64,000 bases of DNA from Allodiplogaster sudhausi (taxonomy: Eukaryota > Nematoda > Chromadorea > Rhabditida > Diplogasteridae). Under the pieces are notes generated by a model. It had not been told where the DNA came from and ran no database searches. It worked only from the letters and a program-made list of their open reading frames with translations. The stretch covers positions 124,001-188,000 of the forward strand of contig CALZFC010000144.1 in assembly GCA_945643635.1 (NCBI GenBank). Reading direction: 5' to 3'. A program made the position numbers and the translations under genes. Shown here one piece after another: positions 18,690 through 28,754 of this stretch (its first letter is position 1; each line of letters opens with the position of its first letter).

Positions 18690-19511
18690 TTACATGCGGA
18701 CCTTTGGACGAAAATGTAAGACAATGCAAACTACACCAGAATGAAATTCAACAAGTTGATCAACATTTGTTTTTATAGTGATGTGTACGTTATCAAAATC
18801 TTTGCTGCGAACATTTATATATTGTGGGCGAGAAAAAGATAAATGAATGTTTTCGCCATATTTACCATCAACAGGTATAATTTTAAGCAAAGGGCATAAA
18901 GTATTTGAAACAATCTGGTTTTCTAATATATTAGCATAAATGAAAAGCATTTTCTTGGCAACATGAACTCTATGTCGGCCTATGATTGGTTCAAAACTAT
19001 CGGATTTTCCTTTAATTTCCCTTTCAAAACTTGTTTTTTCTACTCTATTATCAAATCCTAGTAAATAGGAAATTTTATTTGAAAATTCAACCGAATATAC
19101 TTCTTCATCTGGGTAATACTCACAGCGGCCACTGACTGTATTATAACGTAGAAGTTTGTTTGTTTCCTTTTTAAATCTCTGTTTATAATCGGCAAGCAAA
19201 ACTTTGTTAATTTCTGAAACAAGGGATTCTCCCGATGTATAGGAAATTGTTGGTACTGTTAACTTCACTGGTGTATTGTAATGTAGATCAATAGGATTTT
19301 TCATATACATTACAAGAATTGTATTTTCGTTAAATACACCCTTCTCTTTTTTATCGGAAAGTCTGTCAAATGTGTAAGGAAAAATTATTTCTGTCATTGC
19401 AACCTCATATTCAGAAGGCAAGTGTATCGGTGCCGGCAGACGAATCTTAAAATTACCAATAAGATCATCCTCATTTGTGTTGGAAAGCAAGGTTACATAG
19501 AAATCTTTCAT
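18690..19511 (-). CDS. Polinton penton-like minor capsid protein
   Basis: 273 residues, intact, no intron. The start MKDFYVTLLSNTNEDDLIGN and the following RLPAPIHLPSEYEVAMTEI are characteristic of the Maverick minor capsid (single jelly-roll, penton-like) protein. The usual family size is about 250-350 residues. The stop TAA is directly followed by ATG of the pVI-like gene. The 185 bases upstream, to the integrase stop, contain CCATATATAACC, a possible TATA box, so transcription of the downstream packed genes may start here (inference). Confidence 0.88.
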   Translation of the reverse strand: MKDFYVTLLSNTNEDDLIGNFKIRLPAPIHLPSEYEVAMTEIIFPYTFDRLSDKKEKGVFNENTILVMYMKNPIDLHYNTPVKLTVPTISYTSGESLVSEINKVLLADYKQRFKKETNKLLRYNTVSGRCEYYPDEEVYSVEFSNKISYLLGFDNRVEKTSFEREIKGKSDSFEPIIGRHRVHVAKKMLFIYANILENQIVSNTLCPLLKIIPVDGKYGENIHLSFSRPQYINVRSKDFDNVHITIKTNVDQLVEFHSGVVCIVLHFRPKVRM

Positions 19512-19696
19512 TCTTTCTTCGTTGATATTGAAGGTGCTGGCAGCAAGTAACCAACGCTTGATGATAGAATTTTTTGTCTCTACAGTTTGTGAAAGCTAGG
19601 TTATATATGGAGACAGCCACGACTGTGTAAATTAGCAAAACTTGTGCAACGTATACTACGAGCGAGCGTGAACATTTTAGTTCACCAAGTTGCCAA

Positions 19697-20640
19697 TTAG
19701 AGGTTTCTGACATTGCTTGCAGGAATCCAGGAAGGTTGGGCGTAGCCTTGCCACTTTACGTAGAGTTCTTTCTTTCCGTTTTTATACCTCCTTCGTAACA
19801 CTTTTTCAATTTTATAATTATCCGAATTATAAGCAACCAATTCTTGTTCATAAACAATTGAATCAATTTCTTTTCCATCCATATCTTCAATTATGTACGC
19901 TGGAGGGTCTTTGAATAATAACTTTCGAATTTTAAATTTTTCAAGCGTAAATGTATTTTTATAACCTTTTCTAAAAACTTGATTGGTAATTGATAATCGT
20001 ACATTATCACCTACTTTAAACTTATGTTTTGCCGTTTTTAAATGGTCTTTTCCATATAAGAATTGCCAAACATGCTCAGCGTTTTTGGCAGTAACATTTG
20101 AAGGTGCTATACCGTAAATGGTTTTCATCGGAGAAACGTTAATTGCTGCTACAACGTGTTGAAGTACATCTATCCATCGATAAGTATTATGTTCAGCAAA
20201 ATAACGATATAATCTAGATTTTATTCGTCGAATGCTATTTTCAGCCAAGGCGCACTTTACAACCTGATTTTTGGGTATTCTATGCTTAATATCATTTTTT
20301 GCCATCAGATTGCGAAACTTTGCATTAAGGAACTCTTTTCCAGCATCTGTGTATAAACGAAAGGGTATCCGCTGATGACGGTTCAATATTCGATTGTACG
20401 CATCGGTGGTCTCTTCAGCCGTCTTATTCGTTAATGACTCTACCATTATAAATCGGCTAAGAACATCAGCAACTACCAGGATATATTGGTATCCAGAATT
20501 ATGTCTCTTCAAATCCATCATAACAGCCAAGTCAGCTTGGTGATCACTATCAATCCATGTGCATTGTAGCTTACTTGTCTCAATCTTTAGTTTTCTAGGG
20601 AAACGTGCAGTATAGGCATCATTAAATATGATCGTTATGG
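19697..20640 (-). CDS. Polinton integrase with chromodomain, 5' truncated
   Basis: Retroviral-type (rve) integrase. DDE residues: D in HQADLAVMMDLKRHNSGYQY, D in RLYTDAGKEFLNAKF, and E in CALAENSIRRIKSRLYRYF. The C-terminal part has KVGDNVRLS and ends with a chromodomain-like VLRRRYKNGKKELYVKWQGY then PSWIPASNV. The frame stays open upstream of the first ATG to about 20640, where it meets a 30-bp minisatellite, so the N-terminal zinc-binding region and start are missing. The catalytic core is complete. Polinton integrases insert the element with 6-bp target duplications; none can be seen because the ends are lost. Confidence 0.92.
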
Positions 20641-21706
20641 AATTCCCATCGTCAAATGTGAGCGTGATTTAATTCTCATCGTCAAATATGAGCGTGATGG
20701 AATTCCCATCGTCAAATGTATACGTGATGGAATTTCCCATCGTCAAATATAGCGTGATGGAATTCCCATCGTCAAATATGCGCGTGATGGAATTCCCATC
20801 ATCAAATGTGAGCGTGATGAAATTTCCATCGTCAAATGTATGCGTGATGGAATTTTCCGTCGTCAAATGTATGCGTGATTGAATTTCCCATCGTCAAATA
20901 TGAGCGTGATGGAATTCAAATCGTCAAATGTGAGCGTGATGGAATTCCCATCGTCAAATGTATGCGTGATGGAATTTCCCATCGTCAAATATGAGCGTGA
21001 TGGAATTCCCATCGTCAAATATGCGCGTGATGGAATTCCCATCGTCAAATGTGAGCGTGATTTAATTCCCATCGTCAAATGTGAGCGGGATGAAATTTCC
21101 ATCGTCAAATGTATGCGTGATGGAATTTCCCGTCGTCAAATATGAGGGTGATGGAATTCCCATCGTCAAATATGAGCGAGATGAAATTTCCATCGTCAAA
21201 TGTATGCGTGACGGAATTTCCCGTCGTCAAATATGAGGGTGATGGAATTCCCATCGTCAAATATGAGCGAGATGAAATTTCCATCGTCAAATGTATGCGT
21301 GACGGAATTTCCCGTCGTCAAATATGAGCGTGATGGAATTCCCATCGTCAAATATGAGCGAGATCGAATTCCCATCGTCAAATGTATGCGTGATGGAATT
21401 TCCCGTCGTCAAATATGAGCGTGATGGAATTCCCATCGTCAAATATGAATGAGATTTAATTCCGATCGTCAAATGTATGCGTGACGGAATTTCCCGTCGT
21501 CAAATATGAGCGTGATGGAATTCCCATCGTCAAATATGAGCGAGATGGAATTCCCATCGTCAAATGTGTGCGTGATGGAATTTCCCATCGTCAAATATGA
21601 ATGAGATTTAATTCCGATCGTCAAATGTATGCGTGATGTAATTTTCCGTCGTCAAATATGAGCGTGATAGAATTCCCAGCGTCAAATGTGAGCGTGATGG
21701 AATTTC
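20630..21706. repeat. 30-bp minisatellite, about 36 units
   Basis: Units of about 30-31 bp built on GTGATGGAATTCCCATCGTC plus AAATATGAGC. Variants alternate AATTC/AATTTC, CCATC/CCGTC and TATGAGC/TATGCGC/TGTGAGC. The core GATGGAATTCCCATC is close to a palindrome. Some units form longer 91-bp blocks repeated near 21105, 21196 and 21287. Short frames on both strands are artefacts of the unit. It is not a CRISPR array: no unique spacers and a eukaryotic context. Confidence 0.95.
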
Positions 21707-21753
21707 CCGTAGGTCGCCTGGATGTCCGAATATGACATCCAGGCGACCTACGG
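21707..21753. repeat. Perfect 20-bp inverted repeat, 7-base loop
   Basis: CCGTAGGTCGCCTGGATGTC (21707-21726), loop CGAATAT, then the exact reverse complement (21734-21753). The right arm is the start of the coding region at 21722-22111, and the left arm is its inverted copy fused to the end of the minisatellite. Confidence 0.95.
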
Positions 21754-22297
21754 CGAGACATACTGCAGAAAGACGGAAGTCAATAACCAGACAGACGCTG
21801 ATCGTTGCTACGTATGCCCGGGCATCGAGCGTATCGACTACAACGTGACATGTGAGGTTGGCAGCAATGGCGAATTCATCGCTCTCCGAATGATGTTCGT
21901 GAGGGATTACGTGGAATACGAGACTGTTCCTGATGACGATAAAGATGTTCTGGATGTGCTCCGCAAGGTGGCGCTTACGGCGAACGCCGAAAAAAGCTGC
22001 CCCGAGGAAGTTTACTGTGTACCAGGCGATTGGTTCTTCAATATCGACACGAAGACGGTGACCAAGGCGAAAAAGCGTCAGTTCGGCTGGGACAGCGAAT
22101 ATGAGATATAGGCGTCCTTCGGCGACAGTAGCTGCAGAAAGATGGATGTCAAGAGCCTTGCAGCCGCTGAGTATGCCCGGGCTCCGACCCTTATCGAGTA
22201 CATCGTGAAATGCAATGTTTACAGATACAATGGCGAAATCAGAGATCTCCGAATGATGTTCGTGAGGAAGTATGTGGATGGAGTTATTCCCGCCTAG
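21722..22297 (+). CDS. Unrecognised two-repeat protein, second repeat after a stop
   Basis: Frame 21722-22111 encodes 129 residues: a unit starting DIQATYGETYCRKTEVNNQ, containing CYVCPGIERIDYNVTCEVG and LRMMFVRDYVEYE, then a linker and CPEEVYCVPGDWFFNIDTK. Right after the stop TAG the same frame continues with a degenerate second copy of the unit (ASFGDSSCRKMDV ... LRMMFVRKYVDG) to a stop at 22297. The stop between copies is one codon (GAGATATAG against GACATCCAG). I do not recognise the family; cysteines suggest a secreted protein. The 5' end is lost at the hairpin, so this is probably a broken gene. Confidence 0.45.
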
Positions 22298-22327
22298 ACA
22301 CTCGAACTCCCTCCAGCTCCAGTCTGC

Positions 22328-22425
22328 TCTCTCAGTACTCATACTTTCTTTCTCTCACTCTCTCTCACTCTCTCTCTCTCTCACTCTCTCTCTCTCTCTC
22401 TTTCTCTCTCTTCCCCAAGCCCCCT
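22328..22425. repeat. (CT)n microsatellite
   Basis: CT run after the broken two-repeat gene. From here to 23090 I see no gene. Confidence 0.8.
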
Positions 22426-23059
22426 CCCTATCTCTCTCAACAACGACATCAATACAAGAACAATTCTCCTCATATCTCTCCGTCTCTCTTCTCTTCTCTT
22501 CCTTCCGTAACCATCACACTGTACATACATATATTATTGTAAGGTAACTGATAAACTTCTCTTCTTTAAAAAAACATTTGCACAAGGTTGACATTAACCA
22601 TTTAGATTTTATCTCAAACTTGGGTAATTAAACGCTTACAGAATCATACAATATATGCATAGAAGAAGACAAGAACAAATTCAAAAAAGTGAAACAAGGC
22701 TGTGCCATGAGCTTATAAAGACTTATCCTTTATTGCCCCGATGTCCCATTTAACGATGTGTTCCTTTTTAATAGAAGAAGTCTTCTTTTTAATAGAAGAA
22801 GTCTTCAAGGGGAACAAATGCATTCTTCTTTCTAACATAACAAAGTCGTCAACGCTATGAGCAAAACAAGCAGACATCATTCTAGAATGCTTTCTTCCAT
22901 GAATTCATCATTCATGACACTCCCTAAAGGAAATTATAATTAAACTATGTGGTTATTTAAAAGTATGTAGAGTTAGCTGATTAGCGTAATATCTAAAGGA
23001 AGCGAGTTTTTGAATTGAGAAGAAAATAGAGAATCAACGTTTTCTTTCTAATAGTGGCG

Positions 23060-23265
23060 TAGAATGGGAGAAGGAGAGTGAAATGAAATGAGGAGACACT
23101 TCATGACTGCTTGATACTCGGCTCTTTTCGTTGTTCAGTAACAAAGGTGTAACGGCGTTTCACATCAAGCGCTGTATGAAAGGAATTCTCAAAATCTTGC
23201 AGCTCTGTCATGGCTAGAAAACGATGTGCTCCATTAGAATCTGACAGAATCTTTATCGAAAAGAA
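23060..23265 (-). pseudogene. Promoter and leader relic, six-cysteine family, copy 3
   Basis: On the minus strand: the upstream block with TCTAATGGAGCACATCGTTT (23232-23250), the GAAACGCCGTTACA end (about 23150), then CTTTGTTACTGAACAACG, GAGCCGAGTATCAAGCAG (the TATA box has decayed) and ATGAAGTGTCTCC with the leader start MKCLLISF. No cysteine exon lies downstream. Confidence 0.55.
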
Positions 23266-23754
23266 CAGCGACATGCTAATTATTTGCTATTCTCATCGTA
23301 TGGATGGAAGAAAATGGCATACGATATATGTAATTCCTTTCACCACGCAATTCTTTAAGATATACATACATATTTCGTGTTAAATAAAGTTGTTTTTAAG
23401 TTAAAAAAAAACCAAATGCATCAAACATGGTCCGTTCAATCCTTCTATCGATATTCTCTTCCATCACTTCGGCGGGCTCTTTTAGCTCTTCAAGACGAGC
23501 GATTCTTTCGTCGCTGGAAGACTGTTGTGTCGAGCATTCGTTGTGACATATACATAGGTGTTCAAATGGAATTAATATCGTTGTAAATGAAGCTCTAATT
23601 AATTACACATGTATTGTTAATGTGTGATAATATACACACACACAATTAAGGCGAAATATCACCATTGCCAGAGAAGCTAAATATGATTTATTGAATAAAA
23701 AAATCGACAATGATTGCATACCGTAATCTGTTTACATTTTCTTGACTATTGCAG

Positions 23755-23935
23755 TCGCGTCTGCCTAAATCACCCGTTCTCTCGCTCTTGAGTCAGGCAA
23801 AAGACGCGGATTCAAGTTTATGCTTTTTGCTCGTTTGAAGCTTAAAGATGCCAGAACCGGCTCGCAGTCTTGCGCCACTTTCCACCATCGAATTCCACTA
23901 TTGCATCATGAACTTGATTGCTGGCCTGTCTTTTT
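23755..23935 (+). repeat. Dispersed repeat, copy a
   Basis: Shares TCAGGCAAAA..GCG..TTCAAG, GCTCGTTTGAAGCTT, GCCAGAACCGGCTCG or near form, and TGATTGCTGGCC with 27505-27665, in the same order and orientation. The start resembles a decayed tRNA-type promoter. Probably a SINE-like family; a fragment is also at 29158-29190. Confidence 0.5.
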
Positions 23936-24144
23936 TTGGTGAATTGATTCATACTTACATTTCGATTGACTAAACTTATTTGACGATGCATCACATTTTT
24001 GGATGGCGTTTGTTAATTGCCGGTTTTTTGCATTCTTCATCTACTATTAAGGTTTGTGCAGTAATATATAGGATTTGACTATGCATCATCATTTTTATTG
24101 CGGCAAACTTGACAAAGGGAACTCGGAATCAGAGAGTGACACAA

Positions 24145-24681
24145 CTATTTTTTCGTTACGGAGCATTCGGCTTTCTTGACCGGCACACTGGTCGAACCAT
24201 CCATGAGGACCCATTCATTGTTCCCATCGCAGGTCAACGTGATCTGTGCGCGGCCGAACGACGACACCGCGAAAAGTCCCGGCGCATCGCCGTGAATCTG
24301 ACGACGAATGATGGATAGCCTAACGGCAACATAAAAATAATATGCAATTCCTAGATATATTCAACAAGAGCAAAAAACAAGCCTGGATAGATGAGATTGC
24401 ATCGGGTGCTTCTCCACCGCAAGTGAGCGTATAGTTCTTGCAGCCTTCACCGGTCACAGTGTCCAGGTTTGAGAAGCCGCTACCCAGCAGTTCGACAGCG
24501 TTGACATCGCATCCCTGGCACTGTACGAGAAAAAAACCGTCTTTTGGATAACAAAAAATTATTATCTGACCTTTATTTCGGATCGTAATAAGGAGAGTAA
24601 AGAAGTATGTAGGTGCCCGGCTAACAGGCTTCGTAGTTGTTTCCGAGGCGCAAGCGAAAGAACGACGAGTAGGAGCTTCAT
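24145..24681 (-). CDS. Six-cysteine secreted protein, intact, three exons
   Basis: Exon 1 24681-24571, exon 2 24520-24383, exon 3 24297-24145: 133 residues, all phase 0. The leader MKLLLVVLSLA is a signal-peptide start. Exon 2 has CQGCDVNAVELLGSGFSNL and EGCKNYTLTCGGEA; exon 3 has GRAQITLTCDGNNEWVLMDG and KKAECSV. Six cysteines in the order CxxC...C...C...C...C fit the nematode extracellular C6/DUF281 type, though I cannot confirm the exact family. Intron 1 is GT-AG. Intron 2 starts with GC (CAG/GCTTGT) and ends CAG. The promoter carries GTATAAATAGG about 50 bases upstream of the ATG. Relics of the family lie at 6666, 8529, 8829, 23107 and 25951. Confidence 0.75.
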
Positions 24682-24800
24682 ACTTGCAAGATGGCTTATG
24701 GAAACTGGAGGTGCCGCCCCTCCTATTTATACACGGTTTGTTCCTTGTTCTGTAACAAAGATGTGCTCACTAATTTATGACTCGGACATGAGACTAGCTG
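24682..24800 (-). promoter_or_regulatory. Core promoter of the six-cysteine family
   Basis: On the minus strand: GAGCACATCTTTGTTACAGA, ACAAGGAACAAACCGTG, then the TATA box GTATAAATAGG and TTTCCATAAGCCATCTTGCA before ATGAAGCTCC. The same four blocks, same spacing, precede the ATGs at 8529, 8829 and 25951, and a decayed form precedes 23107. Conservation of the non-coding blocks marks them as functional at the time of duplication. Confidence 0.75.
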
Positions 24801-25119
24801 AATGCAACCATTGTCAGTCCAGGATAAGTCGAAAGTTATGGAGAATTAATGTTCATACGATGGAGGAAATCAGGGACGACTAAGAGCGACGCGCCATTAA
24901 TCATTAACTCCTACGTAGATTTGTCTAGGTAATCCCGTCTAGAACGAGCCAGATTAGCCTCCAGTTTGCCGAGACCTCGTTCCATCGCAGTGGAAAGGCT
25001 GATTGTTGAAATCATTTAGGCAAAATTGATAAATCATTTATGAATTATCCATGTGTACGACTAGATATTTCTATTCATCCACAATCATGTGACATTTTGC
25101 TTCTAATTTATAATTTGTT

Positions 25120-25210
25120 TTATATGATCCAAATGTCAACGGCGTTTCAATTCAAGCTGTTGACTGAAAGGAACTCTCCAAATCTTGAACTTCATCGAAT
25201 AGAACATCGT
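25120..25210 (-). repeat. Upstream conserved block of the six-cysteine family
   Basis: Minus-strand copy of the block seen upstream of each family promoter (GTTGACATTTGGAT end, TTGAATTGAAACGCCG or near forms). Other copies: 8290-8388, 8634-8725, 23150-23250 (-), 25420-25520 (+) and 30030-30125 (+). Candidate distal regulatory module or part of the duplicated unit. Confidence 0.6.
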
Positions 25211-25419
25211 GTTGTCAGTTATTTGCGATTGTCGTCGATTGTTTGGATCGAAACAAACGGTATAGTAGATTAATCAAATTGTATGTAATACAAAATATGT
25301 ATATCTGAAAGAATTGAATGGTCAAGGAAAATACAAATATGATTTTTTAAATCTAAAGCATTTGCTTTCGTCCATGCGATTATAATCGCAAATAATTCGC
25401 ATCTCGATATTCTCTTCGG

Positions 25420-26247
25420 TCCGATTCTCATGGAGCGCATTGTTTTCTAGCCGTGACAGGACTAAAGGATTTTGAGTTTTTCTTTTAGTCAGCAGCTTGA
25501 ATTGAAGCTCCGTTGACATTTGGATAATTCACAATTAATTATGAATTACAAACTAAATGTGACATGACTGTGAATGAATAGAAATATCCAGTCATGCACA
25601 TGCATAATACACAAATGATTGATTAAACTATTTAGGTTCTCCACTGCGATGCAATGAGATGGGCAAACAGGACGGAAACTCTGCTTCGTTCAACGCGGGA
25701 TTACGCTGAAGTTCTACGAAAGCGTAGACAATAAATGACACTCATTTATTTTCCTTGATTTCCTCCATAATATGGACACTATTTCTGCATACATTTCGAC
25801 TTATCCTTGATTGACTATGGTTGCATTTTCAGATAGTCTCATGGCTGAGTGATAAATTATCGAGCTCATCCCCCATAATAGAACAACGAACAAGCCAAGA
25901 ATGAAAGGGAAGGTCCGCACCCCGCAGATTCCATAAGCCATCTGGCAATCATGAAGTTCCTTCTGGTCCTCCTCTCGATTGACCACTACGAAGGCGCCAC
26001 CACAGCCTGCTACCATTAATGTAGATCTGAAAAAGTTTTTTATTTATTTATTTTTTTCGGTCAATCAAAATTGTTTCTCTCACACTGCGAGAGATGCAAC
26101 GTCAACGATGTGCAAGTGCGAGCTACTGGGACGGGCAGCGAATTCTCCCACTTGATCCCTGGAACCGATGGCAGCTGCTCGCTCTATAAGCTTGTTTGCG
26201 GCGGAGAAACACCCGAAACACCCGCGGCAACCTCATCGTCAATACAG
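25420..26247 (+). pseudogene. Six-cysteine family copy 4, splice acceptor lost
   Basis: Upstream block 25420-25520, promoter blocks at 25860-25950 (GAACAACGAACAAGCCAAG, TTCCATAAGCCATCTGGCAA), leader ATG at 25951 (MKFLLVLLSIDHYEGAT, stop at about 26019). Exon 2 (26086-26247, 54 codons) reads CERCNVNDVQVRATGTGSEF, SCSLYKLVCGGET, SSSIQ and ends at GCATGA, the same GC border as the intact gene. The expected acceptor CAG before TGC is CAC here, the TATA box has changed, and no third exon follows. A hAT-like fragment starts at 26451. Confidence 0.65.
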
Positions 26248-26450
26248 GCATGAATTGTCTTCTCTTATCGAATATGTCAGTTAGGAATAGCCAATTATTT
26301 TTAAATTGCTGTTTCTCTAAATCTAAGCTGAAAGCTTGCCTGAATCCTAATTTGGAAAAAGTAAAAAGTTTTTTTTAATCTATGGCTTAATTTTACGTGG
26401 GCTCTTTTTGCGCGACGTCGCTTTAGCCACTACGGAACGGTATTGTATGC

Positions 26451-26545
26451 AGGGGTGGCCGGGGGCCGAAATTATCGGGCCCGGCCCCAGGGTAGGCTCC
26501 GGCCCCCAGGGTCGGTCCCGAAGGAGGCCCCGGCCCCAAATCTTA
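26451..26545 (+). mobile_element. hAT-like GC-rich end fragment
   Basis: Begins CAGGGGTGGCCGGGGGCCG, a hAT-type terminus, followed by GGCCC-rich sequence. The complementary end (GGCCGGCCACCCCTG) is not found nearby but occurs at 2655-2670 in a transporter intron. No target duplication can be assigned. Confidence 0.4.
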
Positions 26546-27504
26546 AAATTTTTCTTTAAAGAAATCTGCGTCGGAAGGAAAATTCATCCAAAATTGAGCT
26601 CTTCAAGTGATTCTCTGATAGTGAGTCCGAGTTCCCTTTGTCAAGTTTGCTGCAATAAAAATAATGATGCATTGTGAAATCATATCGATTAGATGAATAA
26701 TGAGAAAACGTTTGTACTGCCTCCTCGAAATGAATGTTTTTGAAAAAGCTAAAATGTACGGCATTTTGAAGGGGACGTCGAGTTGTATAGGTGGGCCAAT
26801 TAAACCATGGCAGGTCGAGCTCAAAGGCAAGTGGCATGTTGTCGTAAAGCTTGATGATGTCCCAAATATCACAGATAGGCATTATTGATTGGGTTCATTA
26901 AAGTTGTAGTAAAACATTGGCTTGCAAACTAGTTTCCATTTTAATCATATAAAGGAAACATGCATTTTAAGTTTGTGGATGACGGCTAAACATTATAGTC
27001 GTTCATATGGTCCCTAGGAAGAACTATACTCGGAGATAGGCACAAAAATGGGCTACATTGATGAACGAAAAGATCACTTTCGTGTAAAACGCGCGCGCAG
27101 TCCTCATCGACTAGTTTGGCTATCAAAGAATAAAAGGGCCTAGGATATGTTAGTGGTTTACGCTCCAACTAAGGAAAATACTCTGCCGAGATGAAAGTGT
27201 GACCTCAAGGCAGAAAGTGAGAGGAGTGAGACTTTCCGTAAGGAAATGAAAGACACACATCTTGTTTCATATCATTCATTCCACCATCCACCACAACTCT
27301 TCACCCGTTCCCCCACTTAAGGTCACTAGTTCAACCTGTTCTAGCTGAGATAAGCTTTTTTTTTAAACATGATTATTGGCTCTCTCTGCAATCATAGAAT
27401 TATGAAACGAAGAAGTTATTGAAATAAGTGGTGAAATGCCTTGGCACATCAAACATTATTCTCGCTTGCGATTCATCAAAGGGAGCCAGCCGCGCGATTA
27501 ATCT

Positions 27505-27670
27505 TTCGTTGTGTCAAGCTCTTGTGTCAGGCAAAAAGGCGCAGGTTCAAGGTTGAGTTTTTGGCTCGTTTGAAGCTTGATGATGTCAGAACCGGCTCGT
27601 TGTCTTCCGCAATGATTCTTCGTCACTTTCCAACATCGCATCGTGTACTGATTGCTGGCCAGAGATGCAA
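27505..27670 (+). repeat. Dispersed repeat, copy b
   Basis: Second copy of the repeat at 23755-23935. It contains GCAGGTTCAAGGTTG, close to a Pol III B box. The interval 26900-28750 otherwise shows no gene I can support. Confidence 0.5.
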
Positions 27671-28754
27671 CTTGGCCCACCCTTTTTTGAGACCGGCCGA
27701 ATCTTCGTGCCTAAACTCTCGCCCCTGCACGGCCTGACGATTTCGGGCCCATGAATGCCAGATTTCAATTTCATATTCGAATTTCGAAATTTTCTTAGAA
27801 AGAAGTTTTGTTTTTTTTCTTTTAGCTACCCGTTCACAAGAATTCTCATTTATTTCATTGTAAAATCTCTGTTGCTGGCCACTCTTTATTTATATTAGTG
27901 AAGTGTGCCTTAATTTCTTTTCCGTTTATTCAACTTATTTGACGATTCATTACTTATTATATTAATTTGCATCGTTTTCCTTCTTTCTCCACTTCTTTAC
28001 TGCGCACATCGAATGTGGAGGGGTAGTATACGTGATCAGAAGAGGAGTGCACAAAAGGCAGAGCGTACGCTTGATGAACTGATAAAGCGTCTCGTCGTTG
28101 CCACAGAAGGAGCAAAGATAAACTTTTGATCTCTCACGTAGCTTGTGTTCTCGTATACGAAAAGATTCGTGACAACGCCAAAGTTCTTCTTCTTCACACT
28201 ATTCCTCTCTGAGAGAAATCTCAGAGTCTGAACAATTTTTCTGCTGAATTTCTCGTTTCAATCTCCCTACTACGAAAGCATTCACCACTGTCTTATAATC
28301 TACGAATGCCAGAATCTAAGAGTATTGCGTAACGCCTACAAAACGCTTGCCGCATACACCTTTAAGCTTATCATCTGATGCAACATACGTGCAACTGATA
28401 AGGGCAGAGTCACAGAAGATAACAGAATATACATTTCGTGCCTGACAACCAGCTGCCTCGGTTTTGCTCTAATTCTATTCAATCTAAATAATCTAACTAA
28501 CCAGCTGAATAATTAATCTAACTAATTAATTAATTTAATTATTTGATCTAAATAGATAGCTCTGAAGGTCATTCTTAAACTCTTAAATGTTTCACAATCA
28601 TTGTCATATGCATAATTGTAGTGCGAAAGAGACAATCGTGCCTCGGATAATCGCCATTTATACCGTTATTGCTCTACTTCTGATCAATCTAAACAGCCTA
28701 ATTAGAAACTGATTAACTTGTCTAATTGAACTCTGAAAGATATCAGCGTGTCTG

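Larger units (their letters stand above)
14942..20640 (-). mobile_element. Partial Polinton/Maverick element
   Basis: Nine ORFs all on the minus strand: integrase with chromodomain, penton-like minor capsid, basic pVI-like protein, capsid protein of the F54H12.2-like family, an unknown small ORF, adenain-type cysteine protease, C2H2 zinc-finger protein and two small CxxC proteins. This set is diagnostic of Polintons/Mavericks, the self-synthesising, virus-related DNA transposons. Protein-primed DNA polymerase and packaging ATPase are absent, and no terminal inverted repeats are seen, so it is a fragment of an element normally 15-20 kb long. The right side is cut by a minisatellite inside the integrase N-terminus. 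Genes are unusually intact: one frameshift in the capsid gene. Confidence 0.93.

Noticed and set aside
19471..19713. Minus-strand 80-codon frame between integrase and penton genes
   Set aside because: It overlaps the integrase end and the penton start in other frames and has no recognisable motif. The interval is better read as a promoter region.
20630..21706. Regular about 30-bp repeats resembling a CRISPR array
   Set aside because: Units are head-to-tail with no unique spacers, in an intron-rich animal genome. It is a minisatellite.
21608..22342. Minus-strand 244-codon frame opposite the two-repeat gene
   Set aside because: Its start end is made of minisatellite sequence, and the duplicated cysteine pattern is on the plus strand. 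Treated as a shadow.
26556..26882. Minus-strand 108-codon frame with an MHHYFYCSKLDKGNSDS segment
   Set aside because: The segment is repeated in inverted form at about 24070-24115 and lies in repeat-like DNA. No transposase or zinc-finger motif could be confirmed.
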